From assembly GCA_029204225.1 (NCBI GenBank), contig CM055092.1:100496200-100560199 (forward strand): DNA of 64,000 nt, read 5' to 3'. Shown here one piece after another: positions 20,202 to 32,324 of the stretch (the first letter of the stretch is position 1; each line of letters begins with the position of its first letter). The translations under genes and the position numbers were made by a program. The notes under the pieces are model-generated. The model was not told where the DNA came from, made no database searches, and worked only from the letters and a program-made list of their open reading frames with translations. Source of the stretch: Diphasiastrum complanatum. Lineage: Eukaryota; Streptophyta; Lycopodiopsida; Lycopodiales; Lycopodiaceae.

Positions 20202-22529
20202 ATGATCAACTCTTTAGATTCACCCTCCTCCTCTTTTTTCTGGAAACATTTCACCAGACACTCTTCAACATTGGCCCCCATAGCCATCGAATCCTGGATC
20301 GAGTATGCCACGGAGTTATATACCACGGACTCTCCTCCTACCTCACTCTCACCGAGACCTGACCACTGCTCACTTTTCACCTCTGACATGGTTGAAAACG
20401 CCATTAAACATGCCAAACTAAATAAAGCCACTGACTATGACTCCTTAAGTGTAGACTTCCTAAAGCCCGTAGCACATCTCATCTCCCCTTACATTGCTCA
20501 TGTTTTTAACACAGCTGTTACTTCTGGTTTTCCTACGGCTTGGTGTACTAATATCCTTCACCCCATCCTCAAGGCAGGTGATCCCATGAATGTAGGAAAC
20601 TACCGCACCATTATGATTGGCCACACTCTAGCTAAGATATATGGCTCTATACTACAGACAGTCACTGGATCTTTTGCTGAAACTGAGGGTTTACACGCTA
20701 TGGGTCAAGCTGGTTTCAGACCGGGATATTCTACTTCAGACCAGATCTTCATTTTGAGATGCATTATTGAGGAGGCTCGACATCGGAAACAGAGAATTTA
20801 CTGTTGCTTTGTGGATTTTCGCAAAGCTTTTGACTCTGTTCCACGACATCTTCTTTTCCAGAGACTGTCTTCACTTGGCTTTTCAGAGGATACTATTGCT
20901 GCGATCATTACTTTATATGAGCGAGTCTTGGCACGTTTCAGAGATGGTAGTGGCTGGTCCTCACAGATACATTCTACCATTGGGGTGAAGCAGGGTTGCC
21001 CCTTATCACCCACTCTTTTTGCACTATATATAGATGACCTCGAGCGGATTATTCGCGAGGAAGGTGGAGAGGGCTGTCCCCTAGCAGACATTATTATCCC
21101 CATTCTCTTGTACGCTGATGATGTGGTTCTCCTCTCATCCTCTGCAGCTGGTTTACAGAGTCACCTTTCTGCTTTACATCACTTTTGCCAGCGTTGGGGA
21201 TTGACGGTTAACCTTAAGAAGACTAAGATTATGGTGTTTAACACCAACAGACAGCATATGAGAGATGTGATTTTCTATTATGACGGGCTACCGATTGAGA
21301 TCGTGACCTCCTACACCTATTTGGGAGTTCTTTTCTCTGGTCCGCTACTCACTTTTCGACCAGCAGCCACCGCCAGGCTCCGCAAGGGGCATACCGCTCT
21401 TGTGCATATGGAGAGATTTTGCTCTACTTATTATGTGCAGGATCCTGCTACCAGATGCCTACTATTTTCTGTTACTGTCTCCCCAGTTGTGCTATATTCG
21501 GCTGAGACTTGGTGCCCTGATTTATCACGCGATACATGGAGAGATCTTACTCGTATCCAGATTCTCATGCTCAGTAGGATAATTCGGGCTAAGCCCTCAG
21601 TACCACATGATATCATACTAGCCGAGTTTGCTTCTCCTCCATTAGTTGTTGGTGCTATGTTTCAGATCATCACCTTTCTTCACAGGGTATCAGATCTAGA
21701 TACCTCCAGATACATTGTTGCTGCTCTCACTTCATCTTGTACCCTTGCAGATCAGGGAGCCAAGCACTCTTGGTATCGCAGTGTCTCAGCCCTTCTTCAG
21801 ACTTGGGGTTTATCCGCACTTGATCTTCCGAATGGAACCCATGCTTATATCAGACAGCAGATTTACCGGAGCTACATACGCACTATATGGTCACATCCTG
21901 ATCCAGATAGGGTCAAGCTACATTATTATGGCACACATCTTTTACGGCTGGACGTTTCGGGCTTGCCTATTCTTCCAGTTTATCTTACACAGACGCTATC
22001 TTTTGGTCTGAGATATCGTATAGGACAGCTTCGAGTCTCTTCTCATCAGCTTGCTATCGAGACAGGTAGATACACAGACACTCCCAGATTGCAGCGGATA
22101 TGTCAGCTTTGTTCTCTTCAGGAGGTGGAAGATGAGTTTCATTTCATCTTTCGCTGCCCAGTATACTATGAGATTAGAGGACGATACCATTGTTTATACC
22201 GAGATATTCCCCTCACGTTGAGCTCCTTCCTCGAGTATCCAGATGCTAGATGTGTGGGTCTTCTTTTGAGAGAGATGTATATTTTACGAGCTTCACTTCT
22301 ACCTACGCTCTCAGATACGGATTCCAGTCAGGCTCACATTACTCAGTTCTTCCAGAAGCGAGACAGAGTGGATATTTCGGTTGCGGATTTTGACGTCCCC
22401 GTCCGAAGATCGAATACACAGAGAGTTTCGGCTCGATCCAGTGCTACTAGATCTTCATACGCCTCCCACCAGCCTACATCACGACCCACTACTACCATCA
22501 CTCATTACTTTCAGCTTGCTCGTAGCTAG
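20202..22529 (+). CDS. LINE reverse transcriptase with zf-RVT domain, intact 775-codon frame
   Basis: ORF2 part of an L1-like non-LTR retrotransposon, 5'-truncated so that the endonuclease is absent. Seen in order: linker (1-100); AWCTNILHPILKAGDPM (about 113-129) and YRTIMIGHTLAKIYGS; AGFRPGYSTSDQ; FVDFRKAFDSVPRHLL (about 203-218, first catalytic Asp region); GVKQGCPLSPTLFALYIDD (about 261-279); catalytic YADD (304-307); and thumb (LTVNLKKTKIMVFNT). Near residues 634-652 is a zf-RVT-type CQLCSLQEVEDEFHFIFRC (C-x2-C-x9-H-x4-C), then YYEIRGRYHCLY and a basic tail. No stop or frameshift, which makes this the youngest LINE of the window. It lies sense-oriented in the third SLC19 intron. Without endonuclease it cannot retrotranspose by itself. 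Whether it is translated is unknown. Confidence 0.9.
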   Translation: MINSLDSPSSSFFWKHFTRHSSTLAPIAIESWIEYATELYTTDSPPTSLSPRPDHCSLFTSDMVENAIKHAKLNKATDYDSLSVDFLKPVAHLISPYIAHVFNTAVTSGFPTAWCTNILHPILKAGDPMNVGNYRTIMIGHTLAKIYGSILQTVTGSFAETEGLHAMGQAGFRPGYSTSDQIFILRCIIEEARHRKQRIYCCFVDFRKAFDSVPRHLLFQRLSSLGFSEDTIAAIITLYERVLARFRDGSGWSSQIHSTIGVKQGCPLSPTLFALYIDDLERIIREEGGEGCPLADIIIPILLYADDVVLLSSSAAGLQSHLSALHHFCQRWGLTVNLKKTKIMVFNTNRQHMRDVIFYYDGLPIEIVTSYTYLGVLFSGPLLTFRPAATARLRKGHTALVHMERFCSTYYVQDPATRCLLFSVTVSPVVLYSAETWCPDLSRDTWRDLTRIQILMLSRIIRAKPSVPHDIILAEFASPPLVVGAMFQIITFLHRVSDLDTSRYIVAALTSSCTLADQGAKHSWYRSVSALLQTWGLSALDLPNGTHAYIRQQIYRSYIRTIWSHPDPDRVKLHYYGTHLLRLDVSGLPILPVYLTQTLSFGLRYRIGQLRVSSHQLAIETGRYTDTPRLQRICQLCSLQEVEDEFHFIFRCPVYYEIRGRYHCLYRDIPLTLSSFLEYPDARCVGLLLREMYILRASLLPTLSDTDSSQAHITQFFQKRDRVDISVADFDVPVRRSNTQRVSARSSATRSSYASHQPTSRPTTTITHYFQLARS

Positions 22530-22782
22530 TTTCCTCCGCGGAGCAGGTGGTTAAGCTCTTGCTTTGTACCCTCACCAGCTGGTGGTCAAGCTTGGATACT
22601 TTTTCTCTTAGAGACAGAGAGATCGATATTTTAGTTTTAGTTTTACTGTCTTTTCATTGGTAAATAAGTCCTTATGCGGACAATGCTTCTCACATTTTGT
22701 ACTCTCTTTTGTCTTATGTGCCCCTGGGCACCAAAAGACGTTAATAATAATAATTCTAATTCTAATTCTCTCTCTCTCTCTA
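22530..22782 (+). mobile_element. LINE 3' UTR ending in (TAA)n-(TTCTAA)n-(CT)n
   Basis: The tail of the intact LINE ends in taataataataa, then ttctaattctaa, then (CT)n at about 22767-22782. There is no poly(A). Like LINE copy 2, this copy ends in a pyrimidine microsatellite. It stops about 42 bp upstream of the next SLC19 exon candidate. Confidence 0.75.
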
Positions 22783-22824
22783 TGTTTGATGCATATCCCT
22801 CTTGGTTATACTTCTGTACATAAG

Positions 22825-22876
22825 AGCAGGACCGTTTGGTGCAATATGTGTCGGTTTTTTTCGACTAGTGGACCAG
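22825..22876 (+). CDS. SLC19-type transporter, probable small exon with a phase problem
   Basis: The donor gtaaga at 22877 is strong. Upstream, the frame AGPFGAICVGFFRLVDQ is hydrophobic. It ends in phase 0, as required by the last exon, and VDQ matches the VVDQ of animal SLC19 just after TM11. However, the only nearby acceptor AGs (22824, 22826, 22829) do not give the phase left by the exon ending at 14967. Either another exon exists, the LINE insertion just upstream removed the true 5' part, or the exon is skipped. Direct joining of 14967 to 23310 is in frame. Confidence 0.4.
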
Positions 22877-23309
22877 GTAAGAACTTTTTCTCGTATACTT
22901 TCTTACCTGACAACCATTACATGGGGGGCTTTTTTGAAGTTTGCGAAAGCTTACTCTACAAGTTTCTCATTACGGTCTACTGAGTAAATTATCGGTAGTT
23001 CTTGGGACATTTCCTCACCACGCATACAGGTATATGCTTAACAAAACTTCAAACTTAATACTATGGTTTCTTTACTGTATTGAAACCTAGAACATTCCTA
23101 TGGAAACTTTGCAGGTTTTCTAGCCTAGAATGTGTTTCGAATGAGCTATGAATACAAGTAAAAGTTAAAAACAAACTAAAAATTAGGTATAAGAAAAACA
23201 GACTAAAAATCAGGTCAACCATTTGTAAGTGGAGTCTTTTTAACTTATGTAATGCTATGAATATTCTTTTTGTGCCTCACTCATTTTAGTATTGCATGTA
23301 AATGTGCAG

Positions 23310-23522
23310 GAGACTTTTAGCCTGTCTATCTTTTATCAATTCTACTTCTTGGCAATCCATTTTCTCTCACTGGCAATTATTTTTGCATTACTTTGCCTAC
23401 TGTACTCTTGGAGGACCAGTAAAATTTCACTGGTAGGTCCATCTCAGCACCATCTTCCCGATGAAAATGCTCAAGAAAGAGATGAGTTTATGGAGGGAGA
23501 AGATGGACAAGCTCTACCTTGA
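23310..23522 (+). CDS. SLC19-type transporter, last exon (TM12 and C-terminus)
   Basis: Acceptor aaatgtgcag ends at 23309. Phase 0 frame ETFSLSIFYQFYFLAIHFL begins the last membrane helix (about 25 hydrophobic residues to LLCLLYSW), matching the last helix of SLC19 (..PVSIQF.VY..YF...). A hydrophilic acidic tail (DENAQERDEFMEGEDGQALP) follows, and TGA at 23520-23522. Family members end with a similar short charged cytosolic tail. With the exon at 14553 it gives the complete C-terminal half of the carrier. Confidence 0.75.
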   Translation, partial: ETFSLSIFYQFYFLAIHFLSLAIIFALLCLLYSWRTSKISLVGPSQHHLPDENAQERDEFMEGEDGQALP

Positions 23523-23658
23523 ATTGGTCACGGTTATTGCCAATGTGCGGTCTTGCAAGGTGACTAACCGAGTCTCTAAAATACAGTGCCTAGTGGTTGA
23601 TATCTCCTTGATCTTTGGAGTTTGATTCCAACATGTACAAATGAGGAGGGTATACAAG

Positions 23659-23812
23659 AAAAAGATGATAAATTGATGTGACCCACTCAATGAGTATATT
23701 GGCTGGTATCATACATATCTGCCTGCCAGCAATAAAAAAGATGATCAATTGGTATGACCTACTCCAGGAGTATATACGCTGGTATCATATATGTTTGCTT
23801 GCCAGTAATAAT
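23659..23812 (+). repeat. 76-bp tandem duplication in the SLC19 3' region
   Basis: Two diverged copies (start 23659 and 23735) of a unit containing agatgat.aattg.tatgacc.act and ctggtatcatayat. It lies 137 bp after the SLC19 stop, probably in the 3' UTR or just past it. Confidence 0.75.
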
Positions 23813-26430
23813 GATCCATATGGATAATTTATTTCTTCGTTTGTAAATTCTAGGTGAATGTGGTGATCAAGGTAGCTCTTACTCGGCAAACTGAAATTAT
23901 CACCTGAAAATCAATTACGAACTAACTTACGTTTCTTTCATCTATTACAGTCAGTAAGATATTATTTGATGTTAAACTGTAAGTGTTATCACCATATTCA
24001 TAATTTTAACTGGAATTTAACATCCCATTCATTTGAAATGAAGAATGATCATTGCTGGTCCCGGCTATCGACCTTTGTTACGAGGTTATAATTGCATTTT
24101 TTTTTCTTCTTATGCTTATGTTTGAGGTCAAGTTAGATTCCACTAGGGCATACATGGGCATACGATGTTCAAAAATATATTTTTCACGGGCCTATTCTTT
24201 GGGCCTTCATTATTATTTGAACATCTTATTATGCCCTCTGTTGGTGGTGTGCCTTTGGTCATGGAAACAAAGATCAATTTACGTATTTGACGCAATTTGT
24301 TTGGTATCTGCTCTTATAGTATATTGCCCAAGCCGCGTGGTTACCCAGATTTATTGTGCTGCTATTTTACATTTGGAGTTTATTATCTGGGTTCCCCATA
24401 AGATACTGTTGATATCGGACTCGTACATGTGTATATTTGTTAACAATTAATAGTGTTCTCTTAGTTTTTCTATGGCAAAAATACATTATATGTTTTATTT
24501 TGAGTCAAAGAAAACAATAATCTAACAATTCATACAAGACACAACTGATGATAGTGTAACAATTCACAGTACAAAATTACAAAGGTAGTACATGCCAAGT
24601 TCATATATTGTTTTCATGATATAGCATGCGAGTGCTAGATAGTTTCCCATACTTCAATTACTCATGCAAGAAGTGTAACATGGGAACTTCTAATTACTTT
24701 TAGAAAGGCCCCTACCTTTGGATCTAGTAGCAAAAATGTTCTCTAGTAATAATGCTCTCTTTATGCATTGAACATCAAATGTGGCACTCCAGAAATGCTT
24801 GTTTGGCACAGCTCAACGCTAATGTTGTACTTGACCCATTTCACTGGTTCCACTCACTCAAAAGGTGCCTCAAACTATACCGTTGGGAACTATGTTGTGT
24901 GGACATATGGTGTTTAAATTAAATTTAATTCTGGAGTTAACAGGTACGATGCATATGCTTGCCACTTGGTGTGCTTTGAATACTCATGTTAGAATTAGTG
25001 AGGGGGGCTTTCTGCTACCTTTGAAAGAGGTCTCTCCTTTGGAACTTTGTAGTTAAACAGTGACTTCATATTTGCATGGTGCATAGGATTCACTGTTGTA
25101 GTAAAAATGTTCTGTTCATGCGCCAAATTTGAAATGCAATGTATAAGCAATACTCCTGTGTGCTCATTGTACTTCGCCCCATTGCATTTGTTCTGCTCAC
25201 TCATGTGCCTCAAATCATATTATTTGAAACTACGTTGCATGGTCAAAAATTGGAGTAGAATTAAGTATTGATTAAATTTATAATGCTAGCATACATTTAT
25301 AATCTGTATAGCTTGACCTTTTGGGGTTACAGTTAAAACTAGCTATGTTCTTACTAAATCATGATAAAAATCAGAATAATTTTTTTTTTTTTTGCCAATC
25401 TGTATATTGGAAAACTGAAATGTTTTCTCGTTTTCTGAAATGCTAATTCAGTAAAACAAGAGACAAAATTTAAGATGACGTTCAAAAAAAATAGTTTGCC
25501 ACCATTGTGGCAAGAACACTTGTGGTAACACAACTATGGGCAAGGAAACTGTGACTGTGTATGAAATACCAATCTGAATGTGTGGCATGTCTGCCACGTT
25601 TGTAGACATGGTTCTCTGTTCTCAGCTCAGTAATGCTTCTGTTTCAGTAGTCAGTTTCTATGGAAGTAATTTTGTAGGTATTGATATGTATAAATGCATC
25701 TGATGTTTTCTAGTTTCTACACACAACTATACTCTAAAAAACCATTCAATCGACTTTTCATAAACAAAGCCAGCACCATTATCTCTACAGCACAGGTTTT
25801 TTATGCTTGGTTCTGAGAATCTGCATGGAAGCAGTTTAGAACCTTGATGCAAAAGTTGTCTGCATGCTTTTGATTGTGTGAAGTGAATTTGGGCGATTGG
25901 CTTTTCCTCAAAACGTGTATATATTGAATTAGTTTTTGCAACACTTTTGCTATTGTTGTTGGTACAGTGCCTGACCGAAGCCATCAGTAGCCTTTTTTGT
26001 ATACGAAGAAGTCATATTTCTTTCCAGTTTAGTACTTTGCTGCAATCCTATTTCTGAACAGTTCCCTGGAGGATATGAGAGAAAATATAATGTAGTTGGT
26101 GCTTCTCATGAGTTTTCAGGAAATAATTATGAATCTAAAGTCCAGTAGCTCTGAATCATTATATGACATCCAGAATTTTGCTCGCAAATGACAAGCACAT
26201 ACATGATTTGGCATGTTTTATTTTTCTAAATCTGTTACCGTAAATTGGTATGACACAAGGCACATTTTGTTTCTATTTGTATTGGCAAGGTAAACAATGT
26301 ATCTTCAGCTTTAGGACAATTCAAGTGTGGTCTGTAAGGACTTAGCAACCACTCTTCCGACTCCTCTGCCACAACAAAGGACTTACATTCATAAAATTGA
26401 TGATGTAAGTGACACCTCTATTCAAGCAAA
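23813..26430. other. intergenic sequence
   Basis: No gene recognised. A diverged direct repeat of about 170 bp links 24780-24960 and 25080-25250 (shared cactca...gtgcctcaaa.ta.....gaactaygttg). Small frames in this stretch lack any family motif. Confidence 0.4.
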
Positions 26431-26439
26431 CAAGTATTG

Positions 26440-26770
26440 GAATGTGGAGGATACAAACGCAAACACGAAAGTCAAAGGAGACGAAGACGAACGGTTCGCG
26501 AACACGAAAGATTCACGAACGAGAATCTTTTGCGGTCTGGCACAAGATTTCTTTGCGGTCCAGTACAAGAGAAAGGCAGAAGAGCTAAACGAAACCAACG
26601 ACATGACACGAAAAATGTCGCAAAACCCGTTTTGCCCTCACGCTCCAAAGAGTACCAACAAAGATCGCGCAACTACCCAGAAGTACAAAAATCTGATCTG
26701 ATGGCATGACGTCAACAGATACTCCCTAGGTCGTGGCTCATCTGCCACTCTTGTAATTCCCTGGTTAGTT
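26440..26770 (+). mobile_element. possible solo LTR, related to the LTR at 43.4-43.7 kb
   Basis: Rich in cacgaa and gaag motifs. It ends in tcacgctccaaagagtacc, then ggtt..ttgtaatt, comparable with ttcacgctccaagtac and ttgtaatcagtgatt at 43,590-43,725. An open frame at 26327-26701 has no recognisable domain and is probably chance. Confidence 0.3.
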
Positions 26771-28149
26771 GTAGATGCTTAATCACTCTAATCTTAGATT
26801 TACACAAAGAGATTGTACGTACTGGATCATACTTGACATATAGATCAACAAAATATACACATAGTGTAATACAGAAGCAGTCTGATGCTAGTAAGCAATT
26901 AGATGCATGCCACGTGAAATAGGTTGAGTTTCATGCCAAACTTGTATTTTGGATCTTTGTGAGTCAACATATCTCATTGAGTGATTCAAGATTTCACATT
27001 AAGAACTATCAAGTTTTGGAGATGCCTCAAATTTGATGTATATCTCAAGATAGCTCGAATTTGATGACTAGCACCTGATTTTGGCCTTTATCACTTGAAA
27101 TATTGAAGTGAGTGATCTAATCTAATGAAATTGAACATTGTTACTTAATATATGACTCTTGCAAGTAGATTTATGTAGGTGCAAGTAAGTTTAATGGGGC
27201 TAAAAGTCCCCAAATGACACAACAACAATGAATTACTGATGAAGAACAGGTACATGAACTGATAGGAAAAAGAGTTTCAAGAATCCCACTCATCAAAAAA
27301 TTGCCAAAACCAGGTCATTACTGAAGAACACAGCTAGAATGCACCGTATAAAAAAGGATAGATCTAGGAAAAAGTTTGGAAACCCAAGATTTGCAAGAAG
27401 CGTTAAATAACTTGGCATTTTGCATGCCAAAACTGAAGGGTTCTGAAAAGGGCATAATCTTCTGAGGGAGTGGGTGCATATTTTCCAAATTAGGTCACTG
27501 GGTGTTGTGTTGCAGGAATGAAGGTACCAAATTAAACGAAGGTCGAAGATTTGCTGAAAGCTGAATTACAACAAACCAGGTTAGCATCACCCACCTAGGG
27601 TGTTGATTCCGAAGCTGTGACCAGGACATTTATGAAAAGGAGAACATTTTCTGAGCTAGAGATATTGGGTCCACCACCGTGTGGGGACCATACTACCCAG
27701 TGGACATCGCCATGTTAGCCGATATTTCCGCACGAAAGATCAGACTAATATTGGGTTTTCTTTTTTCAAAACTACTAAAAATCGGCATGTAAAACCCGGT
27801 TATTAGCAAAAAAATTGGCATATAATTGCCTCTATAAAAGGGTCCCAACCTACCCCTAAAGTGGCTAGACATGTTATATTAGTTTTGTGACGATCTCAAG
27901 AACACAAAAAAATATTTGATATATGTAAAGCCGAGCGAAAAGTGCCGGTCCACTTAGAATTGGGTCCCAGCCCATCCTTAATAAGGCTAGAGAAAAAATT
28001 TGTGGCCATAGAAATGGCCTGTAAAAATGTTTTGTGGCTTTTTAGCCAGTTGTAAAAATAGACGGCATATTTGTGCTAAATTTCACCATGTATAGAGTTG
28101 TTTTACTAATATATGTTTACCTAGTGTATCTGCAAAGAAACCGGGTTGT
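26771..28149. other. intergenic sequence, nothing recognised
   Basis: No frame, repeat or RNA that I can support. Confidence 0.4.
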
Positions 28150-28556
28150 CATCTACTTTGTTCCACATCTAAAAGTGCAAACTAACAAACTAGTGACATA
28201 TGTCACTTTACATGCATATCTATCTACCTACTTTTACCATGTGGCAATTTCTAAACTAGAATTGTCCAAATCATTATGCATGTGTCCATTACACTTTGTG
28301 CATGCTTTGCATGTCACTTTGAAACACTTACAACCTTTGCATGTGATATGACTCGTGTTTCTACAAGCCTATAATTGACATTTCTATGTCAAACTTCTAT
28401 ATGCATGTTGTACTTGACCAACTAGATCTCATATAACCATGTAGCTCGAGTTTCCTCTAGGCCAAATTTGGCATTTTCAATATGGAACATTACATACATG
28501 TAGAAAAAACTTTATCATAGCCAAAAGTCAAGATAGATGATTTTTCATTTTCAACA
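28150..28556 (-). mobile_element. copia A, 3' LTR (truncated at its 3' side)
   Basis: Matches 31768-32058 at high identity (shared catctactttgttccacat... and cataaccatgtagctcgagt). It ends on + in tttcaaca at 28556, directly next to the polypurine tract (minus strand: cacgaggag, 28557-28565). It carries about 120 bp that the other LTR lacks, and is missing the part equivalent to 31392-31767. Confidence 0.85.
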
Positions 28557-31090
28557 CTCCTCGTGAAAATTAGTCTATGTTGACATGAATATGGATCTCG
28601 AAATTAATCCAAGATTGGCTCTATGCTTGATGAAAGAATTCTTGCTCAAAGATTTGGTAAGCAAATCTGCAATACATGATGATGTGTCGATGTGCTCCAA
28701 ATAGATTTCCCCTCCAATGAGTTTCTCTCTCACGGAGTGATGTGCAACTTCGATGTGCTTGTTCCTTGTATGGAATATTGGGTTGTTTGCAAGGGCTTGT
28801 GCTGAAATAGTATCACACATGATCAATGGTATATCATCTTCTTTGATAGTCTTTAGCTCCAAAAGCAACCTCTTGATCCAAAGTACTTCCTTTGTTGTAG
28901 TAGTAAGTGCTTTTTATTCAGCTTCACAAGATGAAAGAGATATGGTATCTTGCTTTTTGGAAAGCCGAGATATTAAATTTCCTCCGAGATAAATCACATA
29001 TGCACTTGTAGACTTCCGATCCATTTTATCACTTGCAAAATCTGAGTCAGAATATCCAACCATAGAAAGGTCTTCACTCTTGTATAATAAACCATAATCA
29101 TAGGATGAAGATATGTACCTAAGTACCTTTTGGCCATTTTCCAATGATGAATTGTAGGATTTTTCATAGCTTGGCTTAACTTATGAACACTAAAACTGAT
29201 ATCAGGTCTAGTTATAGTAAGCCAAATTAAGGAGCCTATAAGACTCCTAAAAAGTGTGATTTTCATCACCTTTATTAGGATCTTTCACATTTTGCTCCAT
29301 TGGAGTATCAATACTCTTACAATCTAACATGTTAAATTTCTTCAACATTGAAAGAGCATACTTGGATTGAAAAATAAAAGCTTTATCATTATGCATGTCA
29401 ATCTCTAAGCCTAAAATGTAATGAAGTTTTCCAAGATCTTGCATCTTGAATTCTCCTCCAAGTGCAACTTTAGTTTCTTCAAGTAAATTGATACTACTTC
29501 CACTTATGATAATATCATCAACATAAATGAGTAAAATGACAATATCACTATCATAAAACTTGATATACAAGGAAGGATCATAATCACTAAGAATGAATCC
29601 TAGTGAGATAATGAAAGAGTTTAGTCGAGCATACCACGATCTTGGTGCTTGCTTTAGTCCATAAAGACTCTTGAAGAGCAAGCATACTTTGGACTCATCT
29701 TTGTGAATCCATGTGGTTGTTTCATATAGATTTCTTCTTCTAGATATCCATTCAAAAAAGCATTTGAGACATCTAATTGGAACATTCTCCATTTGAAAAT
29801 AACAAGCAATGGATATGATAACATCTTTGCAACAAGTGCAAATGTTTCTTCATAATCAAGTCCATAAATCTGGGCAAAGCCCTTTGCACAAAGTCTTGCC
29901 TTATATCTGTTGATTGTGCCATCTTGATTTGTTGATTGTGCCATTTGCATCCAATAATGTGCTTGTTGGATGGAAGATCCACAAGCTCCCATGTCTTGCT
30001 GGTTATCAAAGCATCATATTCTTGCTTCATGGCTGAAAACCATTCTTTTGAATCGAGTGCCTCTTGAACATCCTTTGGCTTTTCATGTGAGATAAAATAA
30101 GCATAACTAGTGGAATCAAGATCCATTTGTTTGCCTTTCTCACCATAAGAAAGCTTCTTAGACTTGAATCTTTCTCTTAGTGATCTTCTAGGTGAGAAGA
30201 TTCGTGGTGACTCCTCCTCAATTCTCGGCCCCATCCCTCCATGATAATCTTCAAGAGAGACAACATGAGATCCTTCTTGAGACTCTGGTTTGATAAATTC
30301 TGGTTTTCATGGAATATAACATCTCTACTCTCAATTGTAGTTGAGGTAGAGGGAACATAAATTCTGTATGCCTTCTTGTTGGATGAATACCCAACCATGA
30401 TCCCTTTGCTTGAATTTGGATCATCTTTTTTCCTTGTTTCCAAGGGAATATCCACAAAACAAGTACACCCAAAAACTCTAAGGTGTTCAACCTTAGGCTT
30501 TTTCTTGAACAAGACTTCATATGGTGATCTTCCTGCAAGAGTATTGTGAGATAATCTATTGCACAAATAATTTGCACATTTTATTGCTTCTCCCCAAAAT
30601 TCAATAGGCAAAAAAGCTTCAATTCGAACTGCTTTAGCACATTCACATAAGGATCTATTTTTTCTTTCGGCAATCCCATTTGAGATGGGGAATAAGCACA
30701 AGAAAAATCTCTTTTGATCCCTTCACTCTCAAAATAATCATGGAACTTATTGGAGATGTATTCACCTCCTCCATCACGTCTCAAAGCTTTAACTATAAAA
30801 GAAAACTGTTTCTCGACATAAGCTTTGAAAACTAGGAAGTTATCAAACACCATAGACTTTGAAGAAAGAAGGTATAGCCAAGTATATCTTGTGAAATCAT
30901 CAATGAAGGTAACAAAACAAGTTGCACCACCAATACTTTATGAGGAAGAAAAATGAATCCGAGTGTATTACTTGCAATGGATGAGTAGTCTTGATAAAAG
31001 ACCTTTGATATGGTTTTCTATGTGATTTTGCAACAGCACAAGCCTCACATGGCTTGATGTCAAGATAGACACATCAGATTGATTTGAGAA
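28557..31090 (-). mobile_element. copia A, pol pseudogene (integrase, RT, RNase H)
   Basis: Minus-strand Ty1/copia polyprotein with several frameshifts and internal stops. In order from high to low coordinate: integrase zinc region CEACAVAKSHRKPY (about 31060); integrase core with ALRRDGGGEYISNKFHDYF (30581-30853) and GIAERKNRSL (30177-30701); integrase C-terminal region VFGCTCFVDIPLETRKK; RT start WELVDLPSNKHIIGCKW and RYKARLCAKGFAQ (29654-30234). The RT continues with SLYGLKQAPRSWY and LLIYVDDIIISG (29247-29792). RNase H follows (YSDSDFASDKMDRKSTSAYV, SLSSCEAE, then HIEVAHHSVREKL to 28575). Gag and protease are deleted between the PBS and about 31090. Confidence 0.9.
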
Positions 31091-31378
31091 CAATTGCTAT
31101 GGAAAGTATCCTCACTAGCTTTCCATCAAGCTATAACATAAATATCTTTGGACCTATGATAAAGGAAATAAAGAGGTCTAAGATGTTCTAATTTTCACAC
31201 GTGCAAAATTCTAGAATTCCGTACAATTCCAATTTTGGTCTTAAAAACTTGGTCCTAACCTCTTTGATCCAAACAGTTTTCTAAAAAAGGTAGAGAAAAG
31301 TGAAAAACAACTTCCTTGCTTGAATAGCACTCAAAATTTCTTACACAGACAATGATAATAGCATGCAAAGCTTAATTT

Positions 31379-31391
31379 GGCTCTGATACCA
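31379..31391 (-). other. copia A primer binding site
   Basis: The minus strand reads tggtatcagagcc immediately after the LTR end (..tctcaaca). This is complementary to the 3' end of initiator tRNA-Met, the usual copia primer. Confidence 0.9.
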
Positions 31392-32058
31392 TGTTGAGAT
31401 CCAGAAGTTTCACACTTGTGGAATGCCAATTCCAATTGTGAATGATCTTTATTAAGCTTTGTGATTAGCACATAACTTGATTCTAGATTGAGTATCAAGA
31501 TCTAGTTCAAAAATTTATGACTAAACCATAATCTAGCATGCTAGTAGTCAATAAATAGTTACTTTCATAAAGAATGATGAAAGGACAAAGAAATTAATGC
31601 ATTGGCATAGCCTCCTCCATGGGTTAGAGAGAGAGTGCAAAATTCAAGCATATGAGGTTAAAGATCTAAATTGACAAGAAGTAACTTCAATGCTTGGTTC
31701 ATCATCAAAAATTGTGAGAGAACCCTCATACATTTATGGTGGATGGAATAGCTCGTGGTAGAGCTAGAATTCATCTACTTTGTTCCACATCTAAAAGTGC
31801 AAACTAACAAACTTGTGACATATTCACTTTACATGCATATCTATCTACCTACTTTTACCATGTGGAAATTTCTAAACTAGATTTGTCCAAATCACGATGC
31901 ATGTGTCCATTCATTTGACCAACTAGATCTCATATAACCATGTAGCTCGAGTTTCCTCTAGGCCAAATTTGGCATTTTCAATATGGAACATTTACATACA
32001 TGTAGAAAAAACTTTATCATAGCCAAAAGTCAACATAGATGATTCTCCATTTTCAACA
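31392..32058 (-). mobile_element. copia A, 5' LTR
   Basis: 667 bp with matching ends TGTTGA...TCAACA. Its distal 290 bp is shared with the 3' LTR. A decayed aataaatag/aataaag-type AT region lies inside. No 5-bp target duplication could be checked because the other LTR lost its outer end. Confidence 0.85.
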
Positions 32059-32324
32059 ATGGATCCATAGCTTGGGGGCTAGATCCGTACGATCTAGGTT
32101 TGGTTTGGTTGGTTTATCCACCACCCATTCCCTTTGTTATTGCTTTGTTTGGCATGCTTAGATTTGTATCCTATGTGTAGGACTTTATAATCTATATCGG
32201 ACCAAACATAGCTTTTGCAGTCAGTTTCTTAAGTCAATTTATGACTAATCCTGGTATTACACATTGGAAGGCTTTTATTAGAGTTTTGAGATAATTTGAG
32301 CTTCTATGGACTTTTGCATTTGTT

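Noticed and set aside
26327-26701. 124-codon frame with charged composition
   Set aside because: All three frames are open in this purine-rich LTR-like stretch. No conserved motif.
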